Source: JASLDZ01 sp964242895
Lineage (GTDB): Bacteria > Pseudomonadota > Alphaproteobacteria > Caulobacterales > Caulobacteraceae
Length of the DNA: 64,000 nt
Reading direction: 5' to 3'
Assembly (NCBI GenBank): GCA_964242895.1
Contig: CAXTBN010000009.1
Coordinates: 1-64,000 of the forward strand
Part shown: piece after piece, positions 15,419 through 23,868 of the stretch
How positions within the stretch are numbered: position 1 is the first letter of the stretch
Layout: each line of letters opens with the position of its first letter
Position numbers and translations under genes: made by a program
Notes under the pieces: generated by a model
Told to the model about the DNA's origin: nothing
What the model saw: only the letters and a program-made list of their open reading frames with translations
The model's database searches: none

Positions 15419-15957
15419 GTTTGCGCTCGCTCCGCCGAGGCGCCCTGGCGCTCTCGCCGCTCGTTCTCGCCGGCTGCGGCTTCACCCCGCTGTACGCCGC
15501 GCATGGGGTGGGGCCGTCGCTGCAGAGTGTGGCGGTGGAGACGCCCGGGCACTCGCGCACGGCCTACTTCCTGCGCCAGTCCCTCGACGACGAACTGGGC
15601 CGCGACCGTGACGCCGTCCCCCTATACCGCTTGACGCTGACCGTCATCGAGAACCGCTTCCCCCTCGGCGTGCGCGTGAACAATGTGGCCAGCCGCTATG
15701 AGGTGGACATGACGGTGAACTGGAAGCTGCTCGACGCCGGCAGCGGCAAGCAGCTCACCGCCGGAGTCACGCCCGTGCGCGTGTCCTACGCCTCGGCCGA
15801 CCCGCCTTACGCGGGCGTCGCGGCCGAGCAGGACGGGGTGGAGCGCGCGGCCAAGGAGGCGGCCGTGCGCATGCGCCAGGAGGTGGCGCGCTGGCTCGCC
15901 GCCCATCCGCAGCCGGCCGCCGGCGCCGCTCCCGCCCCGGCCGCCGCCAAGGGCTGA
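15415..15957 (+). CDS. lptE: LPS assembly lipoprotein LptE
   Basis: A 180-residue lipoprotein with lipobox LAGC at C21 followed by GFTPLY, the usual start of mature LptE. The rest fits the family (LRQSLDDELGR, SRYEVDMTVNWKLLD, VRVSYASADPPYAGVAAEQDG) and ends in a Pro/Ala tail. LptE plugs and helps assemble the LptD barrel that inserts lipopolysaccharide into the outer membrane. GTG 15415 overlaps the leuS stop; holA follows after three bases. The leuS-lptE-holA order is widely conserved in Proteobacteria. Confidence 0.92.
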   Translation: MSLRSLRRGALALSPLVLAGCGFTPLYAAHGVGPSLQSVAVETPGHSRTAYFLRQSLDDELGRDRDAVPLYRLTLTVIENRFPLGVRVNNVASRYEVDMTVNWKLLDAGSGKQLTAGVTPVRVSYASADPPYAGVAAEQDGVERAAKEAAVRMRQEVARWLAAHPQPAAGAAPAPAAAKG

Positions 15958-15960
15958 CCG

Positions 15961-17010
15961 GTGATCCTGGCCAAGCGGCCGGAGGTCGACCGCTTCCTCG
16001 CCCAGCCGCCCGCGGGCGTGCGCGCCGCCCTGATCCACGGCCGCGACCGCGGCGGCGTGCGCGAGCGGGCGGACGCCTTGGCGCGGCGCCTCGTCCCGCG
16101 GCCGGACGACCCGTTCGACACGGCGCTCCTCACCGAAGCGGACCTGGACGGCGATCCGGCGCGCCTCGACGACGAGCTGGCGGCGCTGTCCATGCTCGGC
16201 GGCCGCCGGCTCGTGCGCGTGCGGCTGGACGGGAAGGCGGCCCCGGAGCGGCTCGTGGCCGACGCGCTGAAGCGCCACGCCGACGGCGCGCTCAACCCCG
16301 AGGCCTTCATGATCGTGGAGGCGCAGGCGCTCGAGAGGTCGTCGGCCCTGCGCAAGGCGGCGGAGGCGCACGCCTCGGCGGCCTCCCTGGCGATCTACGA
16401 GGACGAGGGCGGCGACGTGGCGCGCATGGCCCGCGACGCACTCAAGGCGGACGGGGTGTCGCTGACCGCCGAGGCGCTGGAGCTGTTCACCGCCCGGCTG
16501 CCCAAGGAGCGCGGCGTCGCCCGCGCAGAGATCGAGCGGCTGATCCTGTGGCTCGGCCCGGGCTCCGGCGCGCAGGCCGGCCCCGCGGAGCTGGAGCACT
16601 TCCTGGGCGTGGAGCCCGAGGCCAGCCTGTTCGACGCGGCGGCCGACGCCTTTGGCGGCCGGCTCCGCCCCGCTTTCACCTCGCTGCGGCGTGCGCAGGC
16701 GGAGGGCGAGGGCGGGGTGGCGGCCGTGCGCGCGCTGTCGTCGCATGCGCAGAAGCTGCGCCGGGCGCTGGTGCTGGTCTCGGGCGGGCGCGGGCCGCAG
16801 GAGGCCGCCAAGATGAGCGGTGTTTTCTGGAAGGCCGAGCGCGAGTTCCTGCGCCAGCTCGGGCGCTGGCGGCTGTCCGACCTCGACACGCTCCAGCCCG
16901 AGATCCTGGACTGCGATCGCGCCTGCAAGAGCGCGGGCGCGCCGGACGGGCTGCTGGCCGAACGGCTGGCGATGACCGTGGCCGGTCGGGCGCGGCGGCT
17001 TGGGCTGTAG
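15961..17010 (+). CDS. holA: DNA polymerase III subunit delta
   Basis: A 349-residue clamp-loader delta subunit that opens the beta clamp. It shows the family's degenerate AAA+ core without a Walker A loop (AALIHGRDRGGVRERADAL) and LGGRRLVRVRLDG. The collar domain contains VAAVRALSSHAQKLRRAL and the C-terminal helix WRLSDLDTLQPEILDCDRACKSAG. The GTG start at 15961 follows lptE by three bases. It ends 27 bases before the convergent rpoH stop; no clear terminator lies in between. Confidence 0.93.
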   Translation: MILAKRPEVDRFLAQPPAGVRAALIHGRDRGGVRERADALARRLVPRPDDPFDTALLTEADLDGDPARLDDELAALSMLGGRRLVRVRLDGKAAPERLVADALKRHADGALNPEAFMIVEAQALERSSALRKAAEAHASAASLAIYEDEGGDVARMARDALKADGVSLTAEALELFTARLPKERGVARAEIERLILWLGPGSGAQAGPAELEHFLGVEPEASLFDAAADAFGGRLRPAFTSLRRAQAEGEGGVAAVRALSSHAQKLRRALVLVSGGRGPQEAAKMSGVFWKAEREFLRQLGRWRLSDLDTLQPEILDCDRACKSAGAPDGLLAERLAMTVAGRARRLGL

Positions 17011-17037
17011 CTCCGCCGCCGCCGCGCCCGCAGACCG

Positions 17038-17925
17038 TCAGGCTTCGACCAGGTTGCGTTCCTTGGCCGCCGTCCGCATCGCCTTCTGCAGCTTCTCGAA
17101 CGCGCGCACCTCGATCTGGCGCACGCGCTCGCGGCTCACGCCGTACTGGCCGGCGAGCTCCTCGAGCGTGGTCGGATCGTCCTTCAAGCGGCGCTGCGTC
17201 AGGATGTGGCGCTCGCGGTCGGACAGGTCCTTCATCGCGTCGCCCAAGAGGCCCATCCGCTGGCCGTACTCCTGGCTCTCGGCGAAGATCGTCTCCTGGC
17301 TGACGGCGCTCTCGTCCTGAAGCCAATCCTGCCACTCGCTCTCGCTGTCACTGCGGAGCGGCGAGTTCAGCGACGAGTCCGGCCCCGACAGGCGCCGGTT
17401 CATGCTGATCACGTCGTCGTTGGTGACGCCCAGGCGCGTGGCGATGTGGCTGACGGCCTCCGGGTGCAGGTCGCCCTCGCCCAGCGCGCTGATCTCGGCC
17501 TTGGCCTTGCGCAGGTTGAAGAACAGCTTCTTCTGCGCCGCCGTGGTGCCCATCTTCACGAGCGACCACGAGCGCAGGATGTACTCCTGGATCGAGGCGC
17601 GGATCCACCACATGGCGTAGGTCGCCAGGCGGAAGCCCTTGTCGGGCTCGAACTTCTTCACGGCCTGCATCAGGCCGACGTTGCCTTCCGAGATCACCTC
17701 GCCGATCGGCAGGCCGTAGCCGCGGTAGCCCATGGCGATCTTGGCCACGAGCCGCAGGTGGCTGGTCACCAGCCGGTGCGCGGCCTCGGAGTCCTCGTGC
17801 TCGCGCCAGCGCTTGGCGAGCATGAACTCCTCGTCCTTGGTGAGCATCGGAAACTTGCGGATTTCCGTCAGATAGCGACTGAGCCCGCCTTCCGGCGAGA
17901 TCATCGCGAGCGCATTTACAGCCAT
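17038..17925 (-). CDS. rpoH: Heat-shock sigma factor RpoH (sigma-32)
   Basis: A 295-residue sigma-70 family factor. Region 2 includes SEGNVGLMQAVKKFEPDKGFRL and YAMWWIRASIQEYIL. The RpoH signature QKKLFFNLRKAK distinguishes it from other sigma factors. Region 4 ends ERVRQIEVRAFEKLQ. It directs RNA polymerase to chaperone and protease genes after heat or misfolding; hslVU, grpE and hslO in this window are likely targets. ATG 17925 has AGGGG eight bases upstream. The 190-base upstream space holds a sigma-32-like promoter, suggesting autoregulation. Confidence 0.95.
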   Translation of the reverse strand: MAVNALAMISPEGGLSRYLTEIRKFPMLTKDEEFMLAKRWREHEDSEAAHRLVTSHLRLVAKIAMGYRGYGLPIGEVISEGNVGLMQAVKKFEPDKGFRLATYAMWWIRASIQEYILRSWSLVKMGTTAAQKKLFFNLRKAKAEISALGEGDLHPEAVSHIATRLGVTNDDVISMNRRLSGPDSSLNSPLRSDSESEWQDWLQDESAVSQETIFAESQEYGQRMGLLGDAMKDLSDRERHILTQRRLKDDPTTLEELAGQYGVSRERVRQIEVRAFEKLQKAMRTAAKERNLVEA

Positions 17926-18067
17926 CAATGATCCCCTTGAGACGAACCCGGCTCGCGCCCACTTCGATGTCGTCGCTCGGGGCGGCCTCGGACGTCCGCG
18001 CGGCACACCGGCGCGGGCGAGGGGGGTCGTGGGAGGGCGGCGGCCTTTCGGAAGGCGTTGGTCCGAC

Positions 18068-18118
18068 AACCGCGGAAGATAGGCCGGGGTTGCGGCCTAT
18101 TTAAGACCTGCCGCGGTT
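18068..18118. repeat. Nested inverted repeat between rluD and rpoH
   Basis: AACCGCGG (18068-18075) pairs with CCGCGGTT (18111-18118), and ATAGGCC (18079-18085) pairs with GGCCTAT (18094-18100) inside it. The structure starts at the rluD stop, so it may end rluD transcription, though no T-run follows. It also contains the putative rpoH promoter. Confidence 0.5.
18077..18105 (-). promoter_or_regulatory. Sigma-32-like promoter of rpoH
   Basis: Leftward CTTAAA (18105-18100), 16 bases, CCTATCT (18083-18077). Alphaproteobacterial RpoH promoters resemble CTTGAA-N16/17-CYTATNT, so the -10 matches and the -35 has one mismatch. The leader would be about 145 bases. The promoter sits inside the inverted repeat. 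Confidence 0.45.
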
Positions 18119-19127
18119 ACGGTTCGGACAGGTGGGCGTCCAGCGCGGCCTCCAGCGCCTGCATGTCGGCGGGCGGCCGCGTCTCGAACCGCAGGCGCTC
18201 GCCCGTGACGGGGTGGACGAAGCCCAGCACCTGCGCGTGCAGCGCCTGTCGCGCGAGGCCGCTCTGCTCCAGAGCGCTGCGCACGGCGGCCGCGGGCGCG
18301 CCCGAGCCGTAGACGGGATCGCCGAGGCACGGGGCGCCCCGGTGCGCCAAGTGCACGCGGATCTGGTGCGTGCGCCCGGTCTCCAGTTCGCAGGCCACGC
18401 GGGCGGCGAGGGGCCGGTCGGCCGGCCCCCAGGCGCGCTCGGTGCGGTAGTGCGTGACCGCTTCGCGCCCGCCCGCCTTCAGCACCGCCATCTTCTGCCG
18501 GTCGTGCGGCGAGCGGCCGATGCGCGTGGTCACGGCGCCGCGCGAGGGCTGCGGCGCTCCGCGCACCAGCGCCGTGTAGCGACGCTCGATGTCGTGGGCG
18601 GCGAACAGGGCGGAGAGGCCGGCGTGCGCGCGGTCGCTCTTGGCGGCGACCATCACGCCGGAGGTGTCCTTGTCGAGCCGGTGGACGATGCCCGGCCGCA
18701 GCACGCCGCCGATCCCCGACAGCTCGGCCCCGCACCGGTGCAGCAGCGCGTTGACCAGCGTGCCGTCGGGCGTGCCCGGCCCCGGGTGCGCGGCCATGCC
18801 GGCGGCCTTGTCGACCACCACGAGGTCGGCGTCCTCCCACAGGACGGCGAGCGGCAGGTCCTGGGCGCGCGGGACCGCCTCCACGGGCGGCGGCACGCAC
18901 ACGCGGTAGAGACCGGGCCGCGACGCTGCTGCGCCGTCGACGACGACGTCGCCGTCGCGCGTCACCGCCCCGTCCGCCAGCAGCCCCTTGATGCGTTCGC
19001 GCGACAGGCTCGCGGCGACCAGGACGGGATGCGCCGCGAGCGCCCGGTCGAGCCGCGCGCCGGGCGCGTCCAGCCGCAGCTCGACCGTGACCGCGCCGGG
19101 AGGTCCGGATGGGGGGTCGCCCGTCAT
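18117..19127 (-). CDS. rluD: Ribosomal large-subunit pseudouridine synthase, RluD family
   Basis: A 336-residue pseudouridine synthase. An S4-like N-terminal domain (ARLDRALAAHPVLVAASLSRERIKGLLADGAV) is followed by the RluA/RluD catalytic domain. Its motif II is GIVHRLDKDTSGVMV with the catalytic Asp; HQIRVHLAHRGAPCLGDPVYG completes the fold. RluD-type enzymes modify helix 69 of 23S rRNA. ATG 19127 overlaps the hisI TGA by four bases, so the two are coupled. rpoH lies downstream on the same strand but behind its own promoter. Confidence 0.92.
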   Translation of the reverse strand: MTGDPPSGPPGAVTVELRLDAPGARLDRALAAHPVLVAASLSRERIKGLLADGAVTRDGDVVVDGAAASRPGLYRVCVPPPVEAVPRAQDLPLAVLWEDADLVVVDKAAGMAAHPGPGTPDGTLVNALLHRCGAELSGIGGVLRPGIVHRLDKDTSGVMVAAKSDRAHAGLSALFAAHDIERRYTALVRGAPQPSRGAVTTRIGRSPHDRQKMAVLKAGGREAVTHYRTERAWGPADRPLAARVACELETGRTHQIRVHLAHRGAPCLGDPVYGSGAPAAAVRSALEQSGLARQALHAQVLGFVHPVTGERLRFETRPPADMQALEAALDAHLSEP

Positions 19128-19543
19128 GCGCCCGGAAGTCGCTCCACGAGACGCGCGCCCTGCGGCCCGGTCTCCACGGCGCGGAAGAAGCAGGAGCGGC
19201 GGCCCGTGTGGCAGGCGCCGCCGTCGCCGCGGGCGCGCACGCGCAGCCACACGGCGTCCTGGTCGCAGTCCACGCGCAGCTCCACCACGTCCTGCACCTG
19301 GCCCGAGGTGGCGCCCTTGCGCCACAGCTCGCCGCGTGAGCGGCTCCAGTAGTGCGCCTCGCGCGTGTCCAGCGTCCGCTGCAGGGCCTCGGCGTTCATC
19401 CAGGCCAGCATGAGCACCTCGCCCGTGTCGGCGTCCGTGGCGATGGCGGCGACCAGGCCCGCGGCGTCGAAGCGCGGGGCGAGCGTCGGGCCGGTCTCCA
19501 GCTCGGCCGAGCCGGCGGGGAGCGAGGGAAAGGCGTCGGACAT
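19124..19543 (-). CDS. hisI: Phosphoribosyl-AMP cyclohydrolase
   Basis: A 139-residue HisI that opens the purine ring of phosphoribosyl-AMP, the third step of histidine synthesis. Metal ligands are intact: DCDQDAVWLRV with C93 and its aspartates, and GACHTGRRSCFFR with C111 and C118. The length is that of the stand-alone enzyme without a HisE domain. ATG 19543 is the only good start. It is isolated from other his genes and instead coupled to rluD. Confidence 0.95.
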   Translation of the reverse strand: MSDAFPSLPAGSAELETGPTLAPRFDAAGLVAAIATDADTGEVLMLAWMNAEALQRTLDTREAHYWSRSRGELWRKGATSGQVQDVVELRVDCDQDAVWLRVRARGDGGACHTGRRSCFFRAVETGPQGARLVERLPGA

Positions 19544-19630
19544 GGGCCACAGGTAGGCGGGGTTCCCGCTTCTGTCATTGGACGGCGCGTGCGAACCGCG
19601 GTGGAATGGCCACGCTCGAGGAGGAGCGCC

Positions 19631-20023
19631 ATGCTGGTGGTGACGACCAACGACGTGCCGGGCGCGCGGGTGCGCACCGTCCTGGGCCAGGCGTTCGGCG
19701 TGGTGGTGCGCTCGCGCGGCATCGGCGGCAACTTCGTCGCAGGCCTGCGCGCCATCGTGGGCGGCGAGATCCACGAGTACACCTCCATGCTGGAGGAGGC
19801 GCGCCGCCACGCGCTGGACCGGCTGGTCTCCAACGCCGCGCTGATGGGAGCCAACGCGGTGATCGCCATGCGCTTCGACAGCTCCGAGATCGGCGAGACC
19901 ATGAGCGAGATCGTCGCCTACGGCACCGCCGTCGTGCTGGAGGACGGGGCCTCCACGGGCCCCGGTGCGGCGGCCTCGGCCGACGCTCCGGCCGGCTTCG
20001 GGCACCGCAGCCATGCTCCGTAA
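19631..20023 (+). CDS. YbjQ/UPF0145 family protein
   Basis: A 130-residue protein of the YbjQ family (putative heavy-metal-binding pentamer; role unproven). MLVVTTNDVPGARVRTVLG, GEIHEYTSMLEEARRHALDRLVSNAALMGANAVIAMRFDSSEIG and EIVAYGTAVVLE are diagnostic. It is followed by an extra Ala/Gly tail of about 25 residues not typical of the family. GAGGAG directly precedes ATG 19631. Its 3' end overlaps a small membrane-protein gene by 11 bases, so the two are probably a functional pair. Confidence 0.9.
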   Translation: MLVVTTNDVPGARVRTVLGQAFGVVVRSRGIGGNFVAGLRAIVGGEIHEYTSMLEEARRHALDRLVSNAALMGANAVIAMRFDSSEIGETMSEIVAYGTAVVLEDGASTGPGAAASADAPAGFGHRSHAP

Positions 20024-20294
20024 CCTGCTCCTCGGGTTCGCGGCGCTGATGGTGGTCGCAGGCTTGGCCCTGACCGCCTTCGCGGGCCCGGCGGCGCTGC
20101 AGCTGCTCGGGTTCGGAGCGCTGCTCCTGGTCGGGACGCTGTTCGAGCGCGTGGTCTACAAGCGCGTGGCGGCCGGCCCGCCGAGCGCCCGCTTCCAGCG
20201 CACGCCCGAACGCTTCCGCGACCCGACCTCCGGCGAGGCCGTCACCGTCTACGCCGACCCGGCCACGGGCGAGCGCGCCTACGTGCGGGAGTGA
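20013..20294 (+). CDS. Small two-helix membrane protein
   Basis: A 93-residue protein. Two adjacent hydrophobic stretches (LLLGFAALMVVAGLALTAFAG and LQLLGFGALLLVGTLF) form a membrane hairpin, followed by a soluble tail with FQRTPERFRDPTSGEAVTVYADPATGERAYVRE, a small beta domain that could be cytoplasmic or periplasmic. I do not recognise the family. It starts inside the end of the YbjQ-like gene, so translation is likely coupled. Confidence 0.7.
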   Translation: MLRNLLLGFAALMVVAGLALTAFAGPAALQLLGFGALLLVGTLFERVVYKRVAAGPPSARFQRTPERFRDPTSGEAVTVYADPATGERAYVRE

Positions 20295-20320
20295 CGGGCG
20301 CGCACGGGGCGCGCTAGACC
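20291..20320 (+). promoter_or_regulatory. Candidate cysS promoter giving a leaderless transcript
   Basis: GTGACG-N18-TAGACC, with GCTAGACC matching seven of eight positions of the Caulobacter -10 (GCTANAWC). The -10 ends seven bases before ATG 20328, so transcription would begin at or next to the start codon. Consistent with this, no ribosome binding site is present. Confidence 0.5.
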
Positions 20321-20327
20321 GCGGGTA

Positions 20328-21749
20328 ATGGCGCTCTCGATCCACGACACGCTGACCGGGACCAAGCGCCCGTTCGTCCCCCGCGACTCCGAAAGGGTGA
20401 CGCTCTACGTCTGCGGACCGACCGTCTACAGCTACGCGCACATCGGCAACGCCCGGCCGGTGGTGGTGTTCGACGTGCTGTTCCGCCTGCTGCGCCGGCT
20501 CTACGGCGAGGACGGGGTCGTCTACGCCCGCAACGTCACGGACGTGGACGACAAGATCAACGCCGCCGCCATCGCCGAAGGGGTGCCGATCTCCACCATC
20601 ACCGACCGCTACCTCGCGGTGTACGAGGCGGACATGGCCGCGCTCGGCGCGCTCACGCCGACGGTGCAGCCGCGCGCCACGGCTCACATCGCGGAGATGC
20701 TGGACCAGATCGGCCGGCTGGTGGAGGCCGGGGCCGCCTATGCCGCCGAGGGTCACGTGCTGTTCCGCGTCGACGCCTTCCCCCGCTACGGCGAGCTCTC
20801 GGGCCGCTCGCTGGACGACATGATCGCCGGCGCGCGGGTGGAGGTCGCGCCGTACAAGGAGGATCCGGCCGACTTCGTGCTGTGGAAGCCCTCCAAGCCC
20901 GGCGAGCCGGAGTGGCCGTCGCCCTTCGGTCCCGGCCGTCCCGGCTGGCACATCGAGTGCTCGGCCATGATCGAGACCGTGCTGGGTCTGCCGGTGGACA
21001 TCCACGGCGGCGGCCACGACCTGATCTTCCCACACCACACCAACGAGATCGCCCAGGGCTGCCGCGCGTGCGGCTCGCAGGAGCCGACGGACTACGCCCG
21101 CTACTGGATGCACAACGGCTTCCTGACGCTCGACCGCGAGAAGATGAGCAAGAGCGCGGGCGGCACGCTGCGGGTGCACGACCTGATCGAGACCGCGCCG
21201 GGCGAGGCGCTGCGCTGGGCGCTGCTGTCCGCGCATTACCGCGCGCCGCTGGACTGGACGGACGAGCTGGTCGCGCAGAGCAAGCGGTCGCTCGACCGGC
21301 TCTACGGCGTGCTGCAGGACGCGCACCGCCTGCTGAAGCGCCAGCCGCCCCCGCCGACGACGGAGGCGCCGCTCGAAGACATGGTCGCGAGTGCGCTGGA
21401 GAACGACCTCAACACGCCCGAGGCGCTGGCGCAGCTCTTCGACCTCGCCGACGCGCTCCGCCAGTCGGTGATCGGCGCGGACCTCGGCGGCGTCGCGCGC
21501 GGCGTGCGCACGCTGGTCGATGCGGCGGAGGTGCTGGGCCTCCTTCAGCAGGACCCGGACGCCTGGTTCGCGGGCGACGCCACCGACGACCTGAAGGAGA
21601 AGGTGGAGGCGCTCATCGCCGCGCGGATCGAGGCGCGCCAGGCGAAGGACTGGCCCGCGGCCGACCGCATCCGCGGCGAGATCACCGCGCTCGGCGTGGA
21701 GGTGCTCGACGGGTCGGGCGGCGCGGTGAGCTGGCGCATGAAGGACTGA
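20328..21749 (+). CDS. cysS: Cysteinyl-tRNA synthetase
   Basis: A 473-residue class Ia synthetase that charges tRNA-Cys. It has VCGPTVYSYAHIGNARP with the HIGH-type motif HIGN near residue 38, and WHIECSAM with GGHDLIFPHHTNEIAQ (zinc-site Cys/His). REKMSKSAGG lies near residue 272. The C-terminal domain resembles the family's anticodon-binding helices. No Shine-Dalgarno precedes the ATG, in line with the leaderless promoter. It converges with hslO across 46 bases. Confidence 0.96.
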   Translation: MALSIHDTLTGTKRPFVPRDSERVTLYVCGPTVYSYAHIGNARPVVVFDVLFRLLRRLYGEDGVVYARNVTDVDDKINAAAIAEGVPISTITDRYLAVYEADMAALGALTPTVQPRATAHIAEMLDQIGRLVEAGAAYAAEGHVLFRVDAFPRYGELSGRSLDDMIAGARVEVAPYKEDPADFVLWKPSKPGEPEWPSPFGPGRPGWHIECSAMIETVLGLPVDIHGGGHDLIFPHHTNEIAQGCRACGSQEPTDYARYWMHNGFLTLDREKMSKSAGGTLRVHDLIETAPGEALRWALLSAHYRAPLDWTDELVAQSKRSLDRLYGVLQDAHRLLKRQPPPPTTEAPLEDMVASALENDLNTPEALAQLFDLADALRQSVIGADLGGVARGVRTLVDAAEVLGLLQQDPDAWFAGDATDDLKEKVEALIAARIEARQAKDWPAADRIRGEITALGVEVLDGSGGAVSWRMKD

Positions 21750-21795
21750 GGCGGCGCTCCGCCCGCGGGTGGGGCTCGGTCGCGCCGTCTCCCGG

Positions 21796-22722
21796 TCAGG
21801 CTCCCGTCGTCTCCGGCTCCGCGTCCACCTCCGCCGGGTCGATGTCGTACCGGCGCGAGCAGTACTCGCACGTCACCACGATCCGACCGTCCTCCAGCAT
21901 GTCGGCGCGGTCCTCGGCGGGAAAGGTGCGGAGCATGCCCAGGATGCGGTCGGTGTCGCAGCGGCAACGGGCGACCAGGGGCTTGGCGGGGAACAGGCGC
22001 ACGCCGTCTTCGTGGAACAGGCGATACAGCAGGGTCTCGGGGGAGATGGTCGGGTCTACCAGCTCGTCCTCGCCCAGGGTGTCGAACAGGGCGCGCACGT
22101 GGTCCCACGCCTCGGTGGTGTCGCCGCGCGCGTCGTCGGAGGCGATGTTCTGCAGGATGGCCCCGCCCGCACGCCAGGAGCGGCCGGCCTCGTCGTGCAG
22201 CTCGGCCACGGCCAGGCGCACGCGTGTGGGCGTCTGCTCCGACTGGCCGAAGTACTGCTCGGCGCACAGGGCGAGCGTTTCGCCCTCGATGGGCACGATG
22301 CCCTGCTGGCGCTCCTTCATGTCGGCGGGGTCGAGCGTCATCACGAACAGGCCCTCGCCCAGCAGCGTCCGCGCGCCCGGACGGGCGAAGCCGCGTGAGG
22401 CTTCCGCCACCCGCCCCGCGTCGAAGCGGCAGTAGCCGCGCAGGGCGCCGGAGGTGTCGTAGTCGGCGACCACGTAGGCGACCGGGCCGTTCCCCTGCGC
22501 CTGCACGATCAGCCGGCCCTCGAACTTCAGGCTGGCCCCGACGAGCGCCGCGAGGGCGCAGGCCTCGCCGAGCAGGTTGGCGACCGGCTCGGGGTAGTCA
22601 TGGCGGGAGAGGATCTCGTCGACCACCTCGCCCAGGCGCACGACGCGGCCGCGGGCCGGGTGGTCCTCGATGGAGAAGGCGGCGACGAGGTCGTCTTCCG
22701 GCTGGACAGAGGGCTGGGTCAT
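21796..22722 (-). CDS. hslO: Redox-regulated chaperone Hsp33
   Basis: A 308-residue holdase activated by oxidation. Its zinc switch is complete: C253 and C255 (CRC) with C285 and C288 (CEYC). The core has LLGEACALAALVGASLKFEGRLIVQAQGNGPV and GIVPIEGETLALCAEQYF. Oxidants release zinc, unfold the switch and expose the binding surface for unfolding proteins. ATG 22722 is the first good start. It diverges from mdh. Confidence 0.94.
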   Translation of the reverse strand: MTQPSVQPEDDLVAAFSIEDHPARGRVVRLGEVVDEILSRHDYPEPVANLLGEACALAALVGASLKFEGRLIVQAQGNGPVAYVVADYDTSGALRGYCRFDAGRVAEASRGFARPGARTLLGEGLFVMTLDPADMKERQQGIVPIEGETLALCAEQYFGQSEQTPTRVRLAVAELHDEAGRSWRAGGAILQNIASDDARGDTTEAWDHVRALFDTLGEDELVDPTISPETLLYRLFHEDGVRLFPAKPLVARCRCDTDRILGMLRTFPAEDRADMLEDGRIVVTCEYCSRRYDIDPAEVDAEPETTGA

Positions 22723-22833
22723 GTCGGGGCGTCCCGCGCCGCGGGCGCACGGGCGCGGGCGGCGGCGTGTGGGGTGAGGTTCGGGGTCGAGGCGGATGTG
22801 GGAACGCGCCGCGTCGACGCCAAGCCGGCCGCC

Positions 22834-22862
22834 TTGCCCGGTCGCCGGGCCGGGTCTAGACC
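22834..22862 (+). promoter_or_regulatory. Candidate mdh promoter with 12-bp palindrome
   Basis: TTGCCC-N17-TAGACC, or TTGCCCG-N14-TCTAGACC in the Caulobacter frame. The -10 is embedded in a perfect palindrome GGGTCTAGACCC at 22852-22863. The leader would be about 30 bases with GGAG at 22891. Confidence 0.45.
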
Positions 22863-22899
22863 CCGCGCCGGTTTCCTCCCCAGCCAACACGGAGTTCCC

Positions 22900-23868
22900 A
22901 TGGCCCGCGCCAAAATCGCGCTCGTCGGCGCCGGCATGATCGGCGGCACGCTCGCCCACGTCTGCGCGCGCGAGGCGCTGGGCGACGTGATCCTGTTCGA
23001 CATCGCCGAGGGCGTGCCGCAGGGCAAGGCTCTGGACATCGCCCAGGCCTCGACCGTGTTCGACTCGGACGTCAGCCTGAAGGGCGCCAACGCCTACGAG
23101 GACATCGCCGGGGCCGACGTGGTGATCGTCACCGCCGGCGTGCCGCGCAAGCCCGGCATGAGCCGCGACGACCTCCTGGGCATCAACCTCAAGGTGATGA
23201 AGGCCGTGGGCGACGGCCTCAAGGCGCACGCGCCCGACGCCTTCGTGATCTGCATCACCAACCCGCTGGACGCCATGGTCTGGGCGCTGCGCGAGTTCTC
23301 CGGCCTGCCGGCGGAGAAGGTGGTGGGCATGGCCGGCGTGCTCGACAGCGCACGCTTCGCCCTGTTCCTGAGCGAGAAGCTGGGCGTTTCGGTGCAGGAC
23401 GTGCACGCCTGGACGCTCGGCGGCCACGGCGACGACATGGTGCCCATGACGCGCTACTCGACCGTCGGCGGCCTGCCGCTGAACGTGCTGGTCGAGCAGG
23501 GCGCGCTCAGCCAGGAGGAGCTGGACGTCATCGTCAAGCGCACCCGCGGCGGCGGCGGCGAGATCGTGGCCCTGCTGAAGACCGGCTCCGCCTTCTACGC
23601 TCCGGCGGAGAGCGCCGTCGCGATGGCGAAGAGCTACCTGTACGACCAGAAGCGCGTGCTGCCCTGCGCGGCGCACCTGACGGGCCAGTACGGCCAGAAC
23701 GACATGTACGTGGGCGTGCCGGTGGTGATCGGCGCCGGCGGCGTCGAGCGGATCGTCGAATTCCCCATGGACGAGACGGAGACGGCCATGTTCGCCAAGT
23801 CGGTCGAGTCCGTGCGCGGGCTGGTGGAGGCCTGCAAGGGCATCGACACCTCCCTCGGCGCCGTCTGA
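22900..23868 (+). CDS. mdh: Malate dehydrogenase
   Basis: A 322-residue LDH-like malate dehydrogenase, typical of Alphaproteobacteria. The NAD loop is GAGMIGG at residues 10-16, with D33 at the end of beta-2 (FDIAEG) for NAD. Substrate arginines are in GVPRKPGMSRDDLL, and the catalytic His in TLGGHGDDMVPM. It oxidises malate to oxaloacetate in the TCA cycle. GGAG at 22891-22894 precedes ATG 22900. The stop overlaps the next start in TGATG. sucCD, which often follows mdh in related bacteria, is not here. Confidence 0.96.
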   Translation: MARAKIALVGAGMIGGTLAHVCAREALGDVILFDIAEGVPQGKALDIAQASTVFDSDVSLKGANAYEDIAGADVVIVTAGVPRKPGMSRDDLLGINLKVMKAVGDGLKAHAPDAFVICITNPLDAMVWALREFSGLPAEKVVGMAGVLDSARFALFLSEKLGVSVQDVHAWTLGGHGDDMVPMTRYSTVGGLPLNVLVEQGALSQEELDVIVKRTRGGGGEIVALLKTGSAFYAPAESAVAMAKSYLYDQKRVLPCAAHLTGQYGQNDMYVGVPVVIGAGGVERIVEFPMDETETAMFAKSVESVRGLVEACKGIDTSLGAV

